A DNA stretch of 12,662 nucleotides from CAKSST01 sp045535505. Lineage in GTDB: Bacteria; Bacillota; Clostridia; Oscillospirales; Acutalibacteraceae. Location of the stretch: contig JAZSLU010000012.1 in the NCBI GenBank assembly GCA_045535505.1, positions 1-12,662 on the forward strand, in the 5' to 3' direction. Each line of letters opens with the position of its first letter. Position 1 is the stretch's first letter. This document shows, piece after piece, positions 6,506 through 12,662 of this stretch. The notes under the pieces are model-generated. The model made no database searches. It worked only from the letters and a program-made list of their open reading frames with translations, and was not told where the DNA came from. Made by a program: the position numbers and the translations under genes.

Positions 6506-7231
6506 ATGTTAAGTAGTTATTCAAAAGACTTTTTTGTATTTTCGTATTTTGGAAAAACCCACGAGGAACTTGATAAAGATAAAATAAAAGCCGTAGAAGT
6601 TTGTGCAAGCAGAGCTTATTTGGATTTAAACCGCACTCTTGTGTTTAATAAAGATGTAACTGATGACAAAAAATCAACATTTAGAACCGAGATTTGTAAG
6701 AAAATACGCGAAAATTTTTGTGATCTTTTAAATAAACAAACCGATTTCGAAACATTTCATTCTAAAACATGTGAAGCTATTATCAATTATGCCGAAGAAA
6801 GCAATTTGCTTGAAAGTGTCGCAAACACAAATAAAAAAGTTTTTACCTACGGTCACGCTCAGAAATGGCTTAATATGACTTTAAAATACATGTACATTTT
6901 AGACTTTTTGAGCGAGAATGTTGCATTAAAACTTCATGTACCCATAGACAGCTACATATTAAAAGCGATTAGCCGCAAAGACGGAGAATACACCTTGGGC
7001 AACGAAAATATTATTCCTAAATTTCATGAAGATGATGAAAAAGCAACATCTTTTGGGCCATATCGCGATAACGGCAACAATAGATCTCAACCTTGGAGCA
7101 AACTAAACGAAGAAGATTATAAACAGTTACAAGAAGATTTAAGAACAAGTATAAAAACAAAATTCTGCGAAATCTCCCCCATCGATTGGGAAGGAAAAGC
7201 TTGGATAGAAATAGCAAAAAGTACAAAATAA
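6506..7231 (+). CDS. Uncharacterised 241-aa protein cotranscribed with the WYL regulator
   Basis: No characterised family is recognised. The ATG at 6506 has AAGGAG (6492-6497) 8 bases upstream, and the gene begins 2 bases after the WYL stop, so the two are translated from one message. The protein is soluble and mostly helical. The segment YGHAQKWLNMTLKYMYILDF (about residues 115-134) and LHVPIDSYIL look like conserved core motifs, and the C-terminus has acidic and aromatic SPIDWEGKAWIEIAK. No nuclease, kinase or NTPase motif can be seen. The tight coupling suggests it acts with, or modulates, the regulator. Confidence 0.75.
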   Translation: MLSSYSKDFFVFSYFGKTHEELDKDKIKAVEVCASRAYLDLNRTLVFNKDVTDDKKSTFRTEICKKIRENFCDLLNKQTDFETFHSKTCEAIINYAEESNLLESVANTNKKVFTYGHAQKWLNMTLKYMYILDFLSENVALKLHVPIDSYILKAISRKDGEYTLGNENIIPKFHEDDEKATSFGPYRDNGNNRSQPWSKLNEEDYKQLQEDLRTSIKTKFCEISPIDWEGKAWIEIAKSTK

Positions 7232-7238
7232 CACGCCA

Positions 7239-7273
7239 ATGTCCCAAAAACTCCTCATCGTTGATGATATACT
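7239..7273 (+). promoter_or_regulatory. Operator copy C and promoter of the LRR fusion gene
   Basis: The element ATGTCCCAAAAACTCCTCAT (7239-7258) begins 8 bases after the TAA of the 241-aa gene. TATACT (7268-7273) follows after 9 bp; no good -35 box is present. No terminator separates it from the upstream gene, so read-through from the WYL transcript is also possible. Confidence 0.5.
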
Positions 7274-7307
7274 TTAATTACAAACTAAAAAACACAGGAG
7301 ATTTAAA

Positions 7308-8363
7308 ATGAACGAAAAAGATTTTGTAGTAGTTGACGGTGTAATTACCGAATATGTCGGTGACGAAACAGATGTTGTTATCCCTGCTAAAATAGGCGGA
7401 GAAGAGATTAAAGCTATCGGAGATTCGGCTTTTGAAAATACAGATATTGAAAGCGTTGTTATTTCCGAAGGTATAACAAGAATCGGCAATTATTCTTTTT
7501 TTTCGACGCCATTGACAAATATCAAATTTTCCGACAGCGTTACCGAAATCGGAGAAGGCGCATTTATGGAAACTTATATCAAGGAGTTCTTTCTACCGGT
7601 AAATATAACTAAGGTTGAAAGCGAAGCCCTTGATACATTGTCCATAGAAAAGGTCATTCTTCCCGAAACATTGACGGATATAGCCGACGATGCATTTGAC
7701 TCTGAGCTTGACGTAGAAATTATTAAATACCCTCCCGAAAAAGTAGAAGAATTTAAGCCGAAATATATGTATATGCTTCTTTTTGATACCAACATCGTAA
7801 CAGATGCAGAAGATTATGATTATATGGATACAGATAGAGGCAGCAAAAACTTTTGGGTATACGATAGCTACGATAAGGCAAAAACCAAAATGCTTGGTAT
7901 ATTAGATGAATTTGCATCTTCGAATGAAATAATATATGATTTTGACAATGATATACCTGTAAAATCATTTGGAAGCGATTTTGCACAGCGCTGGTTGGAT
8001 AAAATATATGAGGAATTGTATTGGGAAGTTGAAGACGACTTGAAAAATTCTGCGACCGACCGTATGATTAACAAATTGCCTGAAATTATATCTTCGTATA
8101 TGAAGCAGAAACCGGTAAATAAAATAAATATAGAAAAATGTAACTGGAACGATTATCCCCATAGAATTGTTATCAAAAATGAGGAAAATCCCTCTTTGTA
8201 TTTCAGCAGTGAGTGGGGTATGCATAATAAGCTTATAATCTCTTTAAACAACACAAAATTCCTTCCCGATGAAAAATATACCGCATTTTATATTTTCACT
8301 CAGGACGAGTACAAAAACCGAATTTGGCTTCATGTCGAGATTATAAAAACAGCAGTCGACTAA
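7308..8363 (+). CDS. LRR_5 (BspA-type) protein fused to an unknown C-terminal domain
   Basis: The 351-aa product has an N-terminal set of about four to five BspA-type repeats (about residues 30-130: IKAIGDSAFENTDIESVVIS, RIGNYSFFSTPLTNIKFSDS, EIGEGAFMET, KVILPETLTDIADDAFDS). A C-terminal region of about 200 residues follows (FWVYDSYDKAKTKMLGILDE, FAQRWLDKIYEELYWEVEDD, IWLHVEIIK) that I do not recognise. No signal peptide or anchor is present, so it should be cytosolic. CAGGAG is 7 bases before ATG 7308. The LRR part probably binds a partner and the C-terminal part may be the functional domain. It differs from the two other LRR proteins here in having few repeats and a long tail. Confidence 0.82.
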   Translation: MNEKDFVVVDGVITEYVGDETDVVIPAKIGGEEIKAIGDSAFENTDIESVVISEGITRIGNYSFFSTPLTNIKFSDSVTEIGEGAFMETYIKEFFLPVNITKVESEALDTLSIEKVILPETLTDIADDAFDSELDVEIIKYPPEKVEEFKPKYMYMLLFDTNIVTDAEDYDYMDTDRGSKNFWVYDSYDKAKTKMLGILDEFASSNEIIYDFDNDIPVKSFGSDFAQRWLDKIYEELYWEVEDDLKNSATDRMINKLPEIISSYMKQKPVNKINIEKCNWNDYPHRIVIKNEENPSLYFSSEWGMHNKLIISLNNTKFLPDEKYTAFYIFTQDEYKNRIWLHVEIIKTAVD

Positions 8364-8387
8364 AAGAGAGTATAATCCGAAAACAGC

Positions 8388-8427
8388 AAGCGATGCACAA
8401 AAAACGGTGCATCGCTTCTTCTATAAT
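8388..8427 (+). promoter_or_regulatory. Operator copy D (perfect 11-bp inverted repeat) and promoter
   Basis: The core ATGCACAAAAAACGGTGCAT (8393-8412) is extended into a perfect inverted repeat: AAGCGATGCAC (8388-8398), 8-base spacer, GTGCATCGCTT (8407-8417). TATAAT (8422-8427) follows the core after 9 bp. It is the most symmetrical copy and defines the dyad axis of the motif. The hairpin could be taken for a terminator, but no T run follows it. Confidence 0.5.
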
Positions 8428-8458
8428 AGATACAGACAATAGAGGAGGAGATAATAAA

Positions 8459-9325
8459 ATGATTGAAAAAATGGGTGGATTTATTGTTGACGAACATGGC
8501 TCTGTAGTCGATTTGGGGAGTGATTCTACACTTTATATTCCGAGCACGGTGGAACATTTTTGCTATGATTGCTTGAAATTCCATAAGCATATAGATTCCA
8601 TTATTGTAGATGAAGGAAATACAAATTTATTTGTCGAAAACAATTGTCTTATGCATAGAGTACAAGCGGATGGTATTTCTGAAAGCGCGCATAAAGACGG
8701 TAATTGGATAAAATTGATCATAGGTGGAAAAAACAGTATCATTCCGAAAATGAATCACGCTTCGCACTATATTATCGGAAGCTTTGCGTTTAACGAGGTG
8801 GATATCAAAAAAGTTGAACTTCCACAAAATATTAACGAAATAGGCATGTGTGCATTTGCAGACAGTTCATTAGAGGAAATATATCTGAATGATGAGCTTG
8901 ATGAAATTGGGCACATGGCATTTAGGTATACTAATCTCAAATCAATAGTTATCCCCAAAAGCACCAGATACATCGGGTTTGGAACTTTTGCGGGTTGCAA
9001 TATGCTTGAATCCATAATTGTTAAAGACGGAAATGATGAGTATTATTCCGAAAACAATTGCCTTGTAGAAAAAGTCAACAAAAATCTCATTGCCTGTGTA
9101 AAAAATGCAACTATTCCTCGCGGAGTTGAGATAATAGAAGTGTTTACCTTCTACGGTATGGATACAAACAGCGTTATTTATATCCCCGATAGTGTCAAAA
9201 AGATAGGAAAATCTTATTTTAATCTTCCGTCGTATGTAGAATACCCCGTTACTTTTAAAGCGCATAAAGGTTCTTATGCAATCAAATTCGCAAAAGCAAA
9301 CGGAATCAAGTATATAGAAATATAA
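8459..9325 (+). CDS. BspA-type leucine-rich-repeat (LRR_5) protein, paralogue of the left copy
   Basis: The 288-aa protein carries LRR_5 repeats (NINEIGMCAFADSSLEEIYL, DEIGHMAFRYTNLKSIVIPK, YIGFGTFAGCNMLESIIVKD) with ENNCL turns. It aligns along its length with the protein at 1638-2453, including FKAxKGSYxxxFAKxNGIKYIEI at the end; the main difference is an insertion of about 15-20 residues after ENNCL. The upstream frame is open, but ATG 8459 is preferred because AGGAGGAG stands 8 bases before it, and operator D with its TATAAT lies upstream. No signal peptide is seen. The two paralogues sit at opposite ends of the cluster and point outward. Confidence 0.87.
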   Translation: MIEKMGGFIVDEHGSVVDLGSDSTLYIPSTVEHFCYDCLKFHKHIDSIIVDEGNTNLFVENNCLMHRVQADGISESAHKDGNWIKLIIGGKNSIIPKMNHASHYIIGSFAFNEVDIKKVELPQNINEIGMCAFADSSLEEIYLNDELDEIGHMAFRYTNLKSIVIPKSTRYIGFGTFAGCNMLESIIVKDGNDEYYSENNCLVEKVNKNLIACVKNATIPRGVEIIEVFTFYGMDTNSVIYIPDSVKKIGKSYFNLPSYVEYPVTFKAHKGSYAIKFAKANGIKYIEI

Positions 9326-9369
9326 AAACAGCTTTTTCGTTTGATAAAACATTCACCCATCATAAAATC

Positions 9370-9413
9370 AAACTCCCGATAACCTCTCAAGACAGAAGGC
9401 TATCGGGGGTTTT
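9370..9413 (+). terminator. Terminator after the right-hand LRR gene
   Basis: CTCCCGATA and TATCGGGGG pair across a loop of about 19 bases and are followed by TTTT. It closes the plus-strand cluster 45 bases after the stop at 9325. Confidence 0.65.
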
Positions 9414-9537
9414 GTATATTTAAATGTCAACGGACAAAATGCACCTTAACCGATTAGAACCTAAAAATAGATTTTTCTTCGTCCCAATCCATAAAAATGT
9501 TATTAAATTTTGCGAATCTATTTATTTTGAATATCAG

Positions 9538-9790
9538 TTCCGAGCGATTCAGACGGCGTTATTACCGCCTATTAGACGGCGCAGGTGTCGAACACCGAGG
9601 ACTCCACTCACTACGCCACACCTTTGCAACCAACCTTGTAAACGGCGTTAAACAGCCCGATGGCACAATCCTATCCCTAACACCAAAGCAGGTCGCGGAT
9701 ATTCTCGGACACAGCACCTCGCAGATAACCGAAATGTACTATGTGAAGAAGGACACAACACGGCTGAATGGTCTTACCGATGCGTTCTAG
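9538..9790 (+). pseudogene. Tyrosine recombinase (phage integrase family), C-terminal remnant
   Basis: About 84 residues match the catalytic end of a tyrosine recombinase: RFRRRYYRLL, then HSLRHTFATNLVNG (box II His-x-x-Arg-His), then LTPKQVADILGHSTSQITEM with the nucleophile Tyr in MYYVKKD. The core-binding domain and the first catalytic Arg are absent. The sequence before about 9538 (9414-9537) has no integrase-like content and no ribosome site, so the gene is truncated at its 5' end and cannot make an active enzyme. The natural stop TAG 9788-9790 is kept. It suggests a past mobile element next to the cluster; no flanking direct repeats were found by eye. Confidence 0.85.
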
Positions 9791-9821
9791 ATATGAGTGT
9801 CAATGGTTGCGTTGCTATAGA

Positions 9822-9850
9822 CAAAGAAAAGCCCCGTCAAAAACGGGGCT
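9822..9850 (-). terminator. Terminator for the minus-strand sigma/membrane-protein unit
   Basis: AGCCCCGT and ACGGGGCT form a GC-rich 8-bp stem (9830-9837 with 9843-9850). Only on the minus strand does a T-rich tail (TTTTCTTTGT) follow, so it acts on transcripts coming from 10127 leftward. Confidence 0.7.
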
Positions 9851-9944
9851 CTAAATGTAAGGCGACACAAAATTTTCTATTTTACATAAAAATTTTTATT
9901 TGATTTTCTTTCACCTAATTTACATTATTGACAAACGCATAAAT

Positions 9945-10127
9945 TTATTTCTTTTTTATTAATATTGCTGTAATCATACCACCAAATGTAACACCAACAC
10001 CCATCCCTAAACAAATACCAATCGGAATGTTATCAACAACCACACCAATACCTGTTCCAATGGCATTACCAATAGCTACACACAGTGGCATAAATAAAAT
10101 TGCTTTTTTATTTTGATTGTTATGCAT
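9945..10127 (-). CDS. Small glycine-rich membrane protein (60 aa)
   Basis: The protein starts MHNNQNKKAILFMPL and consists of two hydrophobic glycine-rich stretches (AIGNAIGTGIGVVVDNIPIG and CLGMGVGVTFGGMITAIL) ending in KKK. Regularly spaced Gly residues resemble a glycine-zipper helix pair, so it is probably an integral membrane protein. GGTGAT lies 3-5 bases before the ATG. It sits 97 bases after the sigma-factor gene on the same strand, with the terminator about 95 bases further on. No function is known; similar tiny proteins are common in Firmicutes. Confidence 0.65.
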   Translation of the reverse strand: MHNNQNKKAILFMPLCVAIGNAIGTGIGVVVDNIPIGICLGMGVGVTFGGMITAILIKKK

Positions 10128-10224
10128 AATATCACCAATATTATAAAATGATTAAATTTATGGTTTTATGTTATAATGTGTAAAATATCGCCGAAGAATA
10201 TTCTCATAGTTAATGTTGTGTTTA

Positions 10225-11874
10225 TTAGTTCAAATAAAAGTATGCACCAATGGCAGGCGAGGTATTTTCATCATATTTAAGCCAACCGCAGTCAAGTGCG
10301 TGTTTAACAAGATAACCGAGCGTATGGCTTGTCGTACATATTGATTCAAGCAATGCATCGACCATTGTTGTATTTTCACGAATACATTCGGGCAAATCCT
10401 CATTAAGAATATCTCGAACCGTTCTGTTTATGTTGCCGTATATCGACATCAACATACCGTGCAATTCTTTTTGTCGTCCTGTGCGATTGATAAAAACTTC
10501 GGTATGCTTCTTTTTTTGGCAGAATTTCATGAATTCATCACATACTCTCTGACTTATTACAGATACCCTTGGAATATATTTATCTTCCTTTTTGCAGGCG
10601 TATCCGTATTCTACAAGATTTTCTGTAATCGCAATGTTGTTCGGCTTTTTATTTGATACCATCAAAGATAGTTCATATGTTTCTTCGTTTGAAAGATTTG
10701 CCGGGGTTCTGTTCAGTATGTCCGCATAACCAAAACGATAATGTACGAAACCGTTGCTTTGGCAATGAAAACCCACAACAGCGGGAGTGAAATCACACTT
10801 TTCAAATGCTACCACATCCCAAACACCATTGTTTTCTCGTTTAGTATTTCCGAGCTTTGATTTGGGAGAGTTTTCGCAAAGAGAATAAAGTCCTTTGTAA
10901 AAATTCGGCAGAAGCATCCATTTTGCTTCTTCATAACTTTGATATTCCCCGTAATAACACAACCCCGCTTCATCATACTGTAACATAAGGTTATCTATAT
11001 TCTCGGTTATTAGCGAAATCAGTTGAGGAATAATGCCTTCATAGTAGAAATGAATCTTCTGCTGTGCTTCACGGCTAATGATTGGAAAGTTAGTTTCGTA
11101 TTTATTACCGTTCTTGACGAGAAGTGTTTGCAACGTTAAATCACTTACAATATCTTCGATATACGGTAATGCTACTCCGACCTCAATTGCAAGTTCTTCA
11201 ACTGTCATAGGGTTATCATAACACGCAAGAAAAATATTCTGATTTAACTTGTGATTCATCAAAGTCCAAGGTTGCCCAAGCTCACCCAGTCTTGTGCAAA
11301 TATTCGTATATCTGATTTCTTCGGGATTGTAACTGCGTTTCCCAAATTCTCTTGCCATATCCATACCTTCTTTCAAAATTTCTCTTGCACGGAAAAGCTT
11401 CGACTTAACCGTGTTTTCGGGTAGCGAAAGCAATGATGCAATTTCACGAACGGTTTTATTTTCAATGTAGTAGACAACCACAATATTGCGATAATCGCTT
11501 TTGATGAACGCCAATTCTCGTCGAAGCAGAGCCATTTGCTCTGTATGTAACACTTCATCAAGCACATTTGCATCCTTGTCTTCAAGGTCATAATCTCCGA
11601 TATCGGAACCGGTTACCGATTCGTTTCGATTATGCTTTTCTTTAGCCCATACCGAATAACGGTTGCGCGCAATCTGCCATACCCACGCCGTAAAACTTGT
11701 TGGAATCGTACCTTTGTTCAAAGCCGTGATTATTTGAAGCGAAATATCTTGTGTCAGATCTTCGGCTTCAACAGTGTTTCCTGTTTTCTTCAGGCAGAAA
11801 TAAAACAACTTTTCCATATAGTTTTCGGTAAATTCGTTGATAAGTTTAGCGCACATTCGATTCGATTTTTGCAT
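10225..11874 (-). CDS. ECF-like sigma-70 family sigma factor with large C-terminal extension
   Basis: The 549-aa protein has a sigma-70 region 2 (about residues 14-80: EKLFYFCLKKTGNTVEAEDL, TQDI, FTAWVWQIARNRY) and region 4 (about 112-168, with helix-turn-helix TVREIASLLSLPENTVKSKL). These are normal ECF parts, but ordinary ECF factors have about 180 residues. Here about 370 residues follow: a winged-helix-like stretch (about 205-265: MTVEELAIEVGVALPYIEDI) and a long unrecognised domain reaching the end. No membrane span or anti-sigma gene is seen nearby, so the extension may control activity in place of an anti-sigma factor. The ATG at 11874 is chosen because AAAGGAGG lies 7 bases upstream; a GTG six codons earlier overlaps that site. 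Confidence 0.88.
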   Translation of the reverse strand: MQKSNRMCAKLINEFTENYMEKLFYFCLKKTGNTVEAEDLTQDISLQIITALNKGTIPTSFTAWVWQIARNRYSVWAKEKHNRNESVTGSDIGDYDLEDKDANVLDEVLHTEQMALLRRELAFIKSDYRNIVVVYYIENKTVREIASLLSLPENTVKSKLFRAREILKEGMDMAREFGKRSYNPEEIRYTNICTRLGELGQPWTLMNHKLNQNIFLACYDNPMTVEELAIEVGVALPYIEDIVSDLTLQTLLVKNGNKYETNFPIISREAQQKIHFYYEGIIPQLISLITENIDNLMLQYDEAGLCYYGEYQSYEEAKWMLLPNFYKGLYSLCENSPKSKLGNTKRENNGVWDVVAFEKCDFTPAVVGFHCQSNGFVHYRFGYADILNRTPANLSNEETYELSLMVSNKKPNNIAITENLVEYGYACKKEDKYIPRVSVISQRVCDEFMKFCQKKKHTEVFINRTGRQKELHGMLMSIYGNINRTVRDILNEDLPECIRENTTMVDALLESICTTSHTLGYLVKHALDCGWLKYDENTSPAIGAYFYLN

Positions 11875-12151
11875 TTCCTCGCCTCCTTTCACTCATATAG
11901 TGTGGCAATATCCAATTTGGTTGCGTTGATTATTAAAATATTATAACATAAAAATTATATTTGTCGAGATTAAGCATTAATAATAAAAAAATGATGTGCA
12001 GCTCTTTTGATGATGTAACAGACGGAACGGTTTGGGCGGTTTAGGAACGGATGAAATCGCAACCAATGCTCCAAACAAACGTACGTCGTAATCATATTGG
12101 TTGTGCCAGAAAAAACAGTATAAAAATTGTTAAAAAACGAAAGTTTATGCA
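11875..12151. other. AT-rich intergenic region without a gene
   Basis: Between the sigma-factor start and the rRNA-operon terminator there are about 277 bases. They contain the sigma-factor ribosome site and putative promoter, and a loose inverted repeat (AACCAAT at 12061-12067 with ATTGGTT at 12096-12102). No credible coding frame was found on either strand. Confidence 0.6.
11940..11967 (-). promoter_or_regulatory. Putative promoter of the sigma-factor gene
   Basis: On the minus strand TCGACA (11967-11962), a 16-bp spacer and TATAAT (11945-11940) precede the gene and would give a leader of about 60 bases. The -35 box deviates at one base. The surrounding AT richness makes chance matches likely. 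Confidence 0.4.
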
Positions 12152-12190
12152 TAAAAAAGAAAAAAATCCTGCAAATTCATGCAGGATTTT
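12152..12190 (-). terminator. Terminator of the rRNA/tRNA operon
   Basis: AAAATCCTGCA and TGCAGGATTTT (12163-12173 and 12180-12190) pair perfectly around a 6-base loop. On the minus strand a long T-rich tail follows (TTTTTTTCTTTTTT). It directly follows the CCA end of tRNA-Trp. Confidence 0.85.
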
Positions 12191-12265
12191 GGCAGGGGCA
12201 CTAGGACTTGAACCCAGGACCAACGGTTTTGGAGACCGCGACTCTACCAACTGAGCTATACCCCT
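12190..12265 (-). tRNA. tRNA-Trp (anticodon CCA)
   Basis: Read on the minus strand, AGGGGTA (12265-12259) pairs with TGCCCCT (12200-12194), followed by discriminator G and encoded CCA. The anticodon loop CTCCAAA holds CCA at 12232-12230. The T arm contains GGTTCAAGTCC. It is the last tRNA of the operon, and its CCA touches the terminator stem. Confidence 0.94.
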
Positions 12266-12270
12266 ATATG

Positions 12271-12302
12271 CAAAAACATTGAACGGTTATTCAATGTTTT
12301 TG
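12271..12302. repeat. Perfect inverted repeat between tRNA-Trp and tRNA-Lys
   Basis: CAAAAACATTGAA (12271-12283) and TTCAATGTTTTTG (12290-12302) form a 13-bp stem with a 6-base loop, filling nearly all of the spacer between the two tRNAs. It may be an RNA-processing hairpin or a partial terminator. Confidence 0.6.
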
Positions 12303-12306
12303 TGTT

Positions 12307-12382
12307 TGGTGCACCTTCGGGGACTCGAACCCAGGACCCACTGATTAAGAGTCAGTTGCTCTACCAACTGAGCTAAAGGTGC
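12307..12382 (-). tRNA. tRNA-Lys (anticodon CTT)
   Basis: On the minus strand GCACCTT (12382-12376) pairs with AAGGTGC (12317-12311), then discriminator A and CCA. The anticodon stem-loop ACTGA-CTCTTAA-TCAGT presents CTT. It is the rarer Lys isoacceptor, reading AAG. Confidence 0.94.
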
Positions 12383-12401
12383 ATATTCAATTTAAAAAAG
12401 G

Positions 12402-12478
12402 TGGTGGGCCTTCGGGGACTCGAACCCAGGACCGACCGGTTATGAGCCGGTTGCTCTAACCAACTGAGCTAAAGGCCC
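12402..12478 (-). tRNA. Elongator tRNA-Met (anticodon CAT)
   Basis: GGGCCTT (12478-12472) pairs with AAGGCCC (12412-12406), with discriminator A and CCA at 12404-12402. The anticodon loop CTCATAA holds CAT (12444-12442). The first acceptor pair is a normal G-C and the anticodon stem lacks the initiator GGG/CCC arrangement, so this is the elongator form; a CAU-reading tRNA-Ile is a less likely alternative. Confidence 0.9.
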
Positions 12479-12485
12479 ATTTGGA

Positions 12486-12513
12486 ACAGTTCCCCTCTTT
12501 CAAGGGGAACTGT
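12486..12513. repeat. Stable hairpin between 5S rRNA and tRNA-Met
   Basis: ACAGTTCCCCT (12486-12496) and AGGGGAACTGT (12503-12513) form an 11-bp perfect stem. No T tail follows on the minus strand, so it is more likely a processing site in the rRNA precursor than a terminator. Confidence 0.55.
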
Positions 12514-12520
12514 AACATAA

Positions 12521-12636
<116 letters not shown>

Positions 12637-12662
12637 GACTATGAAAACGATTTAAAGAACCG

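Noticed and set aside
8388..8417. Perfect hairpin as terminator of the LRR fusion gene
   Set aside because: No T run follows; its core and its distance to TATAAT match the three other operator copies, so an operator is the better explanation.
9424..9651. 75-residue plus-strand frame rich in Arg and Pro
   Set aside because: It overlaps the integrase remnant in a different frame, has no ribosome site and no recognisable domain.
9804..11928. Exact 11-base direct repeat TGGTTGCGTTG at 9804-9814 and 11918-11928 as possible attachment sites around the sigma gene
   Set aside because: Matches of this length are expected by chance many times in a window of this size, and neither lies at a tRNA end.
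12051..12254. Plus-strand open frame ending ...ALGLEPRTNGFGDRDSTN
   Set aside because: It is the antisense translation of tRNA-Trp, another common artefact, and has no ribosome site.

Overview
The window looks like a chromosomal segment of a low-GC Gram-positive bacterium, most likely a gut-type member of the Clostridia. The reasons are the AT-rich composition, strong AGGAGG-type ribosome sites, consensus sigma-A promoters, tRNA genes with encoded CCA, BspA-type leucine-rich-repeat proteins, and an ECF-like sigma factor with a long C-terminal extension. No exact species can be read from it.

Layout, left to right: (1) positions 1-1105 hold the 3' end of an unidentified gene (+) meeting head-on a DUF362-family gene (-) that has a perfect consensus promoter. 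(2) 1185-1480 is a short tRNA operon (+), Leu(TAA) then initiator fMet(CAT), with promoter and terminator. (3) 1638-9325 is the accessory core: a minus-strand pair (BspA-type LRR protein and a soluble FtsH-like AAA+/zinc-protease protein) diverging from a plus-strand series (296-aa protein, 146-aa protein, WYL-domain regulator, 241-aa protein, LRR fusion protein, second LRR protein). (4) 9538-9790 is the C-terminal remnant of a tyrosine recombinase. (5) 9945-11874 (-) holds an ECF-like sigma factor with a long extra domain and a small glycine-rich membrane protein. (6) 12190 to the end is the tail of an rRNA operon on the minus strand: 5S rRNA, tRNA-Met, tRNA-Lys(CTT), tRNA-Trp, terminator.

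The most interesting observation concerns region 3. Four intergenic gaps carry variants of one 20-bp partly palindromic element, ATG(T/C)-N12-(A/T/G)CAT with a CCAAAA/CAAAAA core. Each lies 9-10 bp upstream of a TATAAT-like -10 box and replaces a recognisable -35 box. The leftmost copy sits between the divergent genes and has a -10 box at the right distance on both strands. This suggests one regulon of at least five promoters covering the AAA+/protease, LRR, 296-aa, 146-aa and LRR-fusion genes. The WYL-domain regulator encoded in the middle is the obvious candidate factor. The WYL gene itself seems to have a separate, near-consensus promoter and probably a TTG start.

How the genes may work together is inference. 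The cluster combines a WYL transcription factor, a cytosolic AAA+ protease, three LRR proteins without export signals and several small conserved-looking proteins. It lies between tRNA/rRNA loci next to a broken integrase. This is the composition of an accessory, possibly defence- or stress-related, island, but no known system is recognised and no effector activity is shown beyond the protease motifs.
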